Assembly (NCBI RefSeq): GCF_011397635.1
Contig: NC_064757.1
Location: 31,263,339-31,327,338, forward strand
From: Epinephelus fuscoguttatus
Taxonomy: Eukaryota; Chordata; Actinopteri; Perciformes; Serranidae
Length of the DNA: 64,000 nt
Direction of reading: 5' to 3'
Under the pieces are notes generated by a model. That model was not told the origin of the DNA, made no database searches, and saw nothing but the letters and a program-made list of their open reading frames with translations. The position numbers and the translations under genes are program-made. Positions 62,478 through 64,000 of the stretch are shown piece after piece; position 1 is the stretch's first letter; each line of letters begins with the position of its first letter.

Positions 62478-64000
62478 AGTAACAATATCTGAACACAAGT
62501 ACACCAGTTGTAGATCCATGATAGACACAGGTGTGAATGGCGACGTGTCTCAGCTGTCCATTTGTGTTCAGATCACTGACAAACACGTTAATACCAGGTG
62601 TAAACAAGCTCATGAAAAGAAACGTAAAGGGCCTTTGAGGTCTTCAAGGAGCAGCCAACATCCTAACATAACAACATGCAAACACCCTATCAGCTGTCTC
62701 CAATTCATTGCTGTCTTACAGTGAACCTTAAAAAGTGTTATTTTAATATTTAACACTATTAAAGGAAAAAATAATGATCATTTGAGTTTAATAATGAGTG
62801 ATGACCATATTTTCCTGCTAGAAAGCTCTCTAGCAAATTTCCTTAAGGGAAAAGAGGATCACTGCAAACTTCCATAGGATGCACATCCTGTTTGCTGAGC
62901 TGAAGGCTTCCCTCTGGCTTTCCTAGTTGAGCACTTGACTTTAACAGCAATCTGCTCAGAGGACACTGTAAGTCTAGTAATGTTCTGTGTTTCTTATTGT
63001 CAGTAATCCCGTGAAAAGCCGAAGTTTGACACATCTTATTCCTCTGTGCCATAACCTCCATCATGTTTCATTGTTTTCTGGGGCTTCCCCTCCATTAGCC
63101 TGTGCTGGTTGGAGCTAAATTAAAGGATGGAAAAAATACTGAGGGTTACATTTGAGGTATTATATTTAGGGAAATTAACATAGGTCTTTCAAGATTTAGA
63201 GACAAATATATGTTGAGGGTTTTTTTAATCTCTCCTTCAGAAGGCTGAAGACAGAGGCACCTACAATTTAGGACTGGGTGGATGTAATACATATGTGACG
63301 GAAAAGTTGACTTAACTGATTGAGCACGTATCGCCGAGTAGATCGGACTTTGTATGAGAGAACGTGTAAACTGAAGAATCCCTTGGTTCATTGCTACAGG
63401 GGAGCACAAGGACAGAGATTTTTTTTCAGGCAGTTTTATCTAATTTTTATTTATTTTAGTATTTTTTGTTGTCTTTTTTTCCCTTTGTTTTCTTTTCTGT
63501 CCTTCCTATTCTTCTCTCTATTCCAAACTCATCAAGAGGTCCACTTGGGTTCCCACTTGGGAAAAAAAGTAGAAGGACGAAAGAGTTTTTAATATAAATA
63601 TTTATTTGACTTTTTTAAAGATTGATGTCTTGTTGATCTTTTAATCTGAACTGTTGACAATAACAAAAAATGTAGAATATTACTAGCTATGAGTTGAAGT
63701 AAAATGTGCTCAGAGTGCAAATGTATAAAAAAATTAATCACTTAATTATGGGACAGTTTTCAGTAAGTTACTTTACACTTCAGAAAGAAGCTTGTGTGTG
63801 GCGCAGGCCTAAACCCTCAGAGAATGAACAGGAACTATATCTGTATCTAAAATTTTAGTAAAACCAGTGCACTCTGCAGCTGTTTCATTGTGATTCAGGT
63901 GTTTATATTTTAGTGCAGTGGGCATTAATGTCACAGGAAAGAAAGATTCATGTGCTCCAGATTTCCCAGCAGTGCAACATTTTACTTTTCACGAGGATTT
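62478..64000. other. Right edge of the window
   Basis: No gene or named repeat; AT-rich with a pyrimidine-rich stretch at 63420-63530. Short frames (for example 63320-63592) carry no signature. Confidence 0.4.

Overview
The window is vertebrate nuclear DNA, most likely from a percomorph-type teleost fish. The evidence is split genes with GT-AG introns, fish-type Tc1/mariner, hAT, PIF/Harbinger and L2-like elements at high density, long (GT)n and (GA)n runs, and two host genes that read as fish orthologues of vertebrate genes. There is no operon structure and nothing prokaryotic. Coordinates of spliced genes were built by eye from reading frame, splice sites and paralogue comparison.

Left part (1 to about 42 kb): a tandem array of small Ly6/uPAR-type genes (three-finger fold, GPI-anchor type tail). 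Five copies are visible on the + strand at about 0.3, 16.6, 26.7, 32.5 and 34.3 kb. Copies 2 and 3 look intact. Copy 1 has an exon-1 donor changed from GT to AT, copy 4 is a fragment, and copy 5 lost the normal donor of intron 2. Intergenic blocks are also duplicated (about 2.5, 5.7, 29.6-30.9 and 40.6-41.9 kb; 27.6 and 35.3 kb), so the array grew by local segmental duplication. Between the genes lies a deep stack of transposable elements: a hAT element with two nested insertions (6.26-10.95 kb), two nearly identical Tc1 elements (13.65-15.28 and 38.30-39.93 kb), two related minus-strand L2-like LINEs (11.1-13.4 and 19.9-24.15 kb), the second inserted inside another LINE, an LTR-like insertion carrying further elements (2.96-5.67 kb), and a fold-back Tc1 derivative carrying a Harbinger MITE (31.46-32.5 kb).

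Middle (42.5-52.1 kb): myorg, a minus-strand GH31 glycosidase of the secretory pathway, in five coding exons giving 693 residues. Two further upstream exons keep the reading frame and could add 47 residues, or may be 5' UTR.

Right part (54.5-58.9 kb): izumo1, the sperm-egg fusion adhesion protein, + strand, nine coding exons, 326 residues: signal peptide, Izumo domain, one Ig domain, transmembrane helix, short basic tail. Its probable 5' exon lies close to the myorg 5' end, so the two may share a divergent promoter. From 58.9 kb to the end I see only MITEs, microsatellites and unassigned sequence.

The most notable points are the physical linkage of a decaying Ly6/uPAR array to izumo1 (the egg protein Bouncer, an Izumo1-complex partner in fish, is a Ly6/uPAR protein), and a set of unusually readable nested-insertion histories, several with intact target-site duplications and empty-site controls in the same window.
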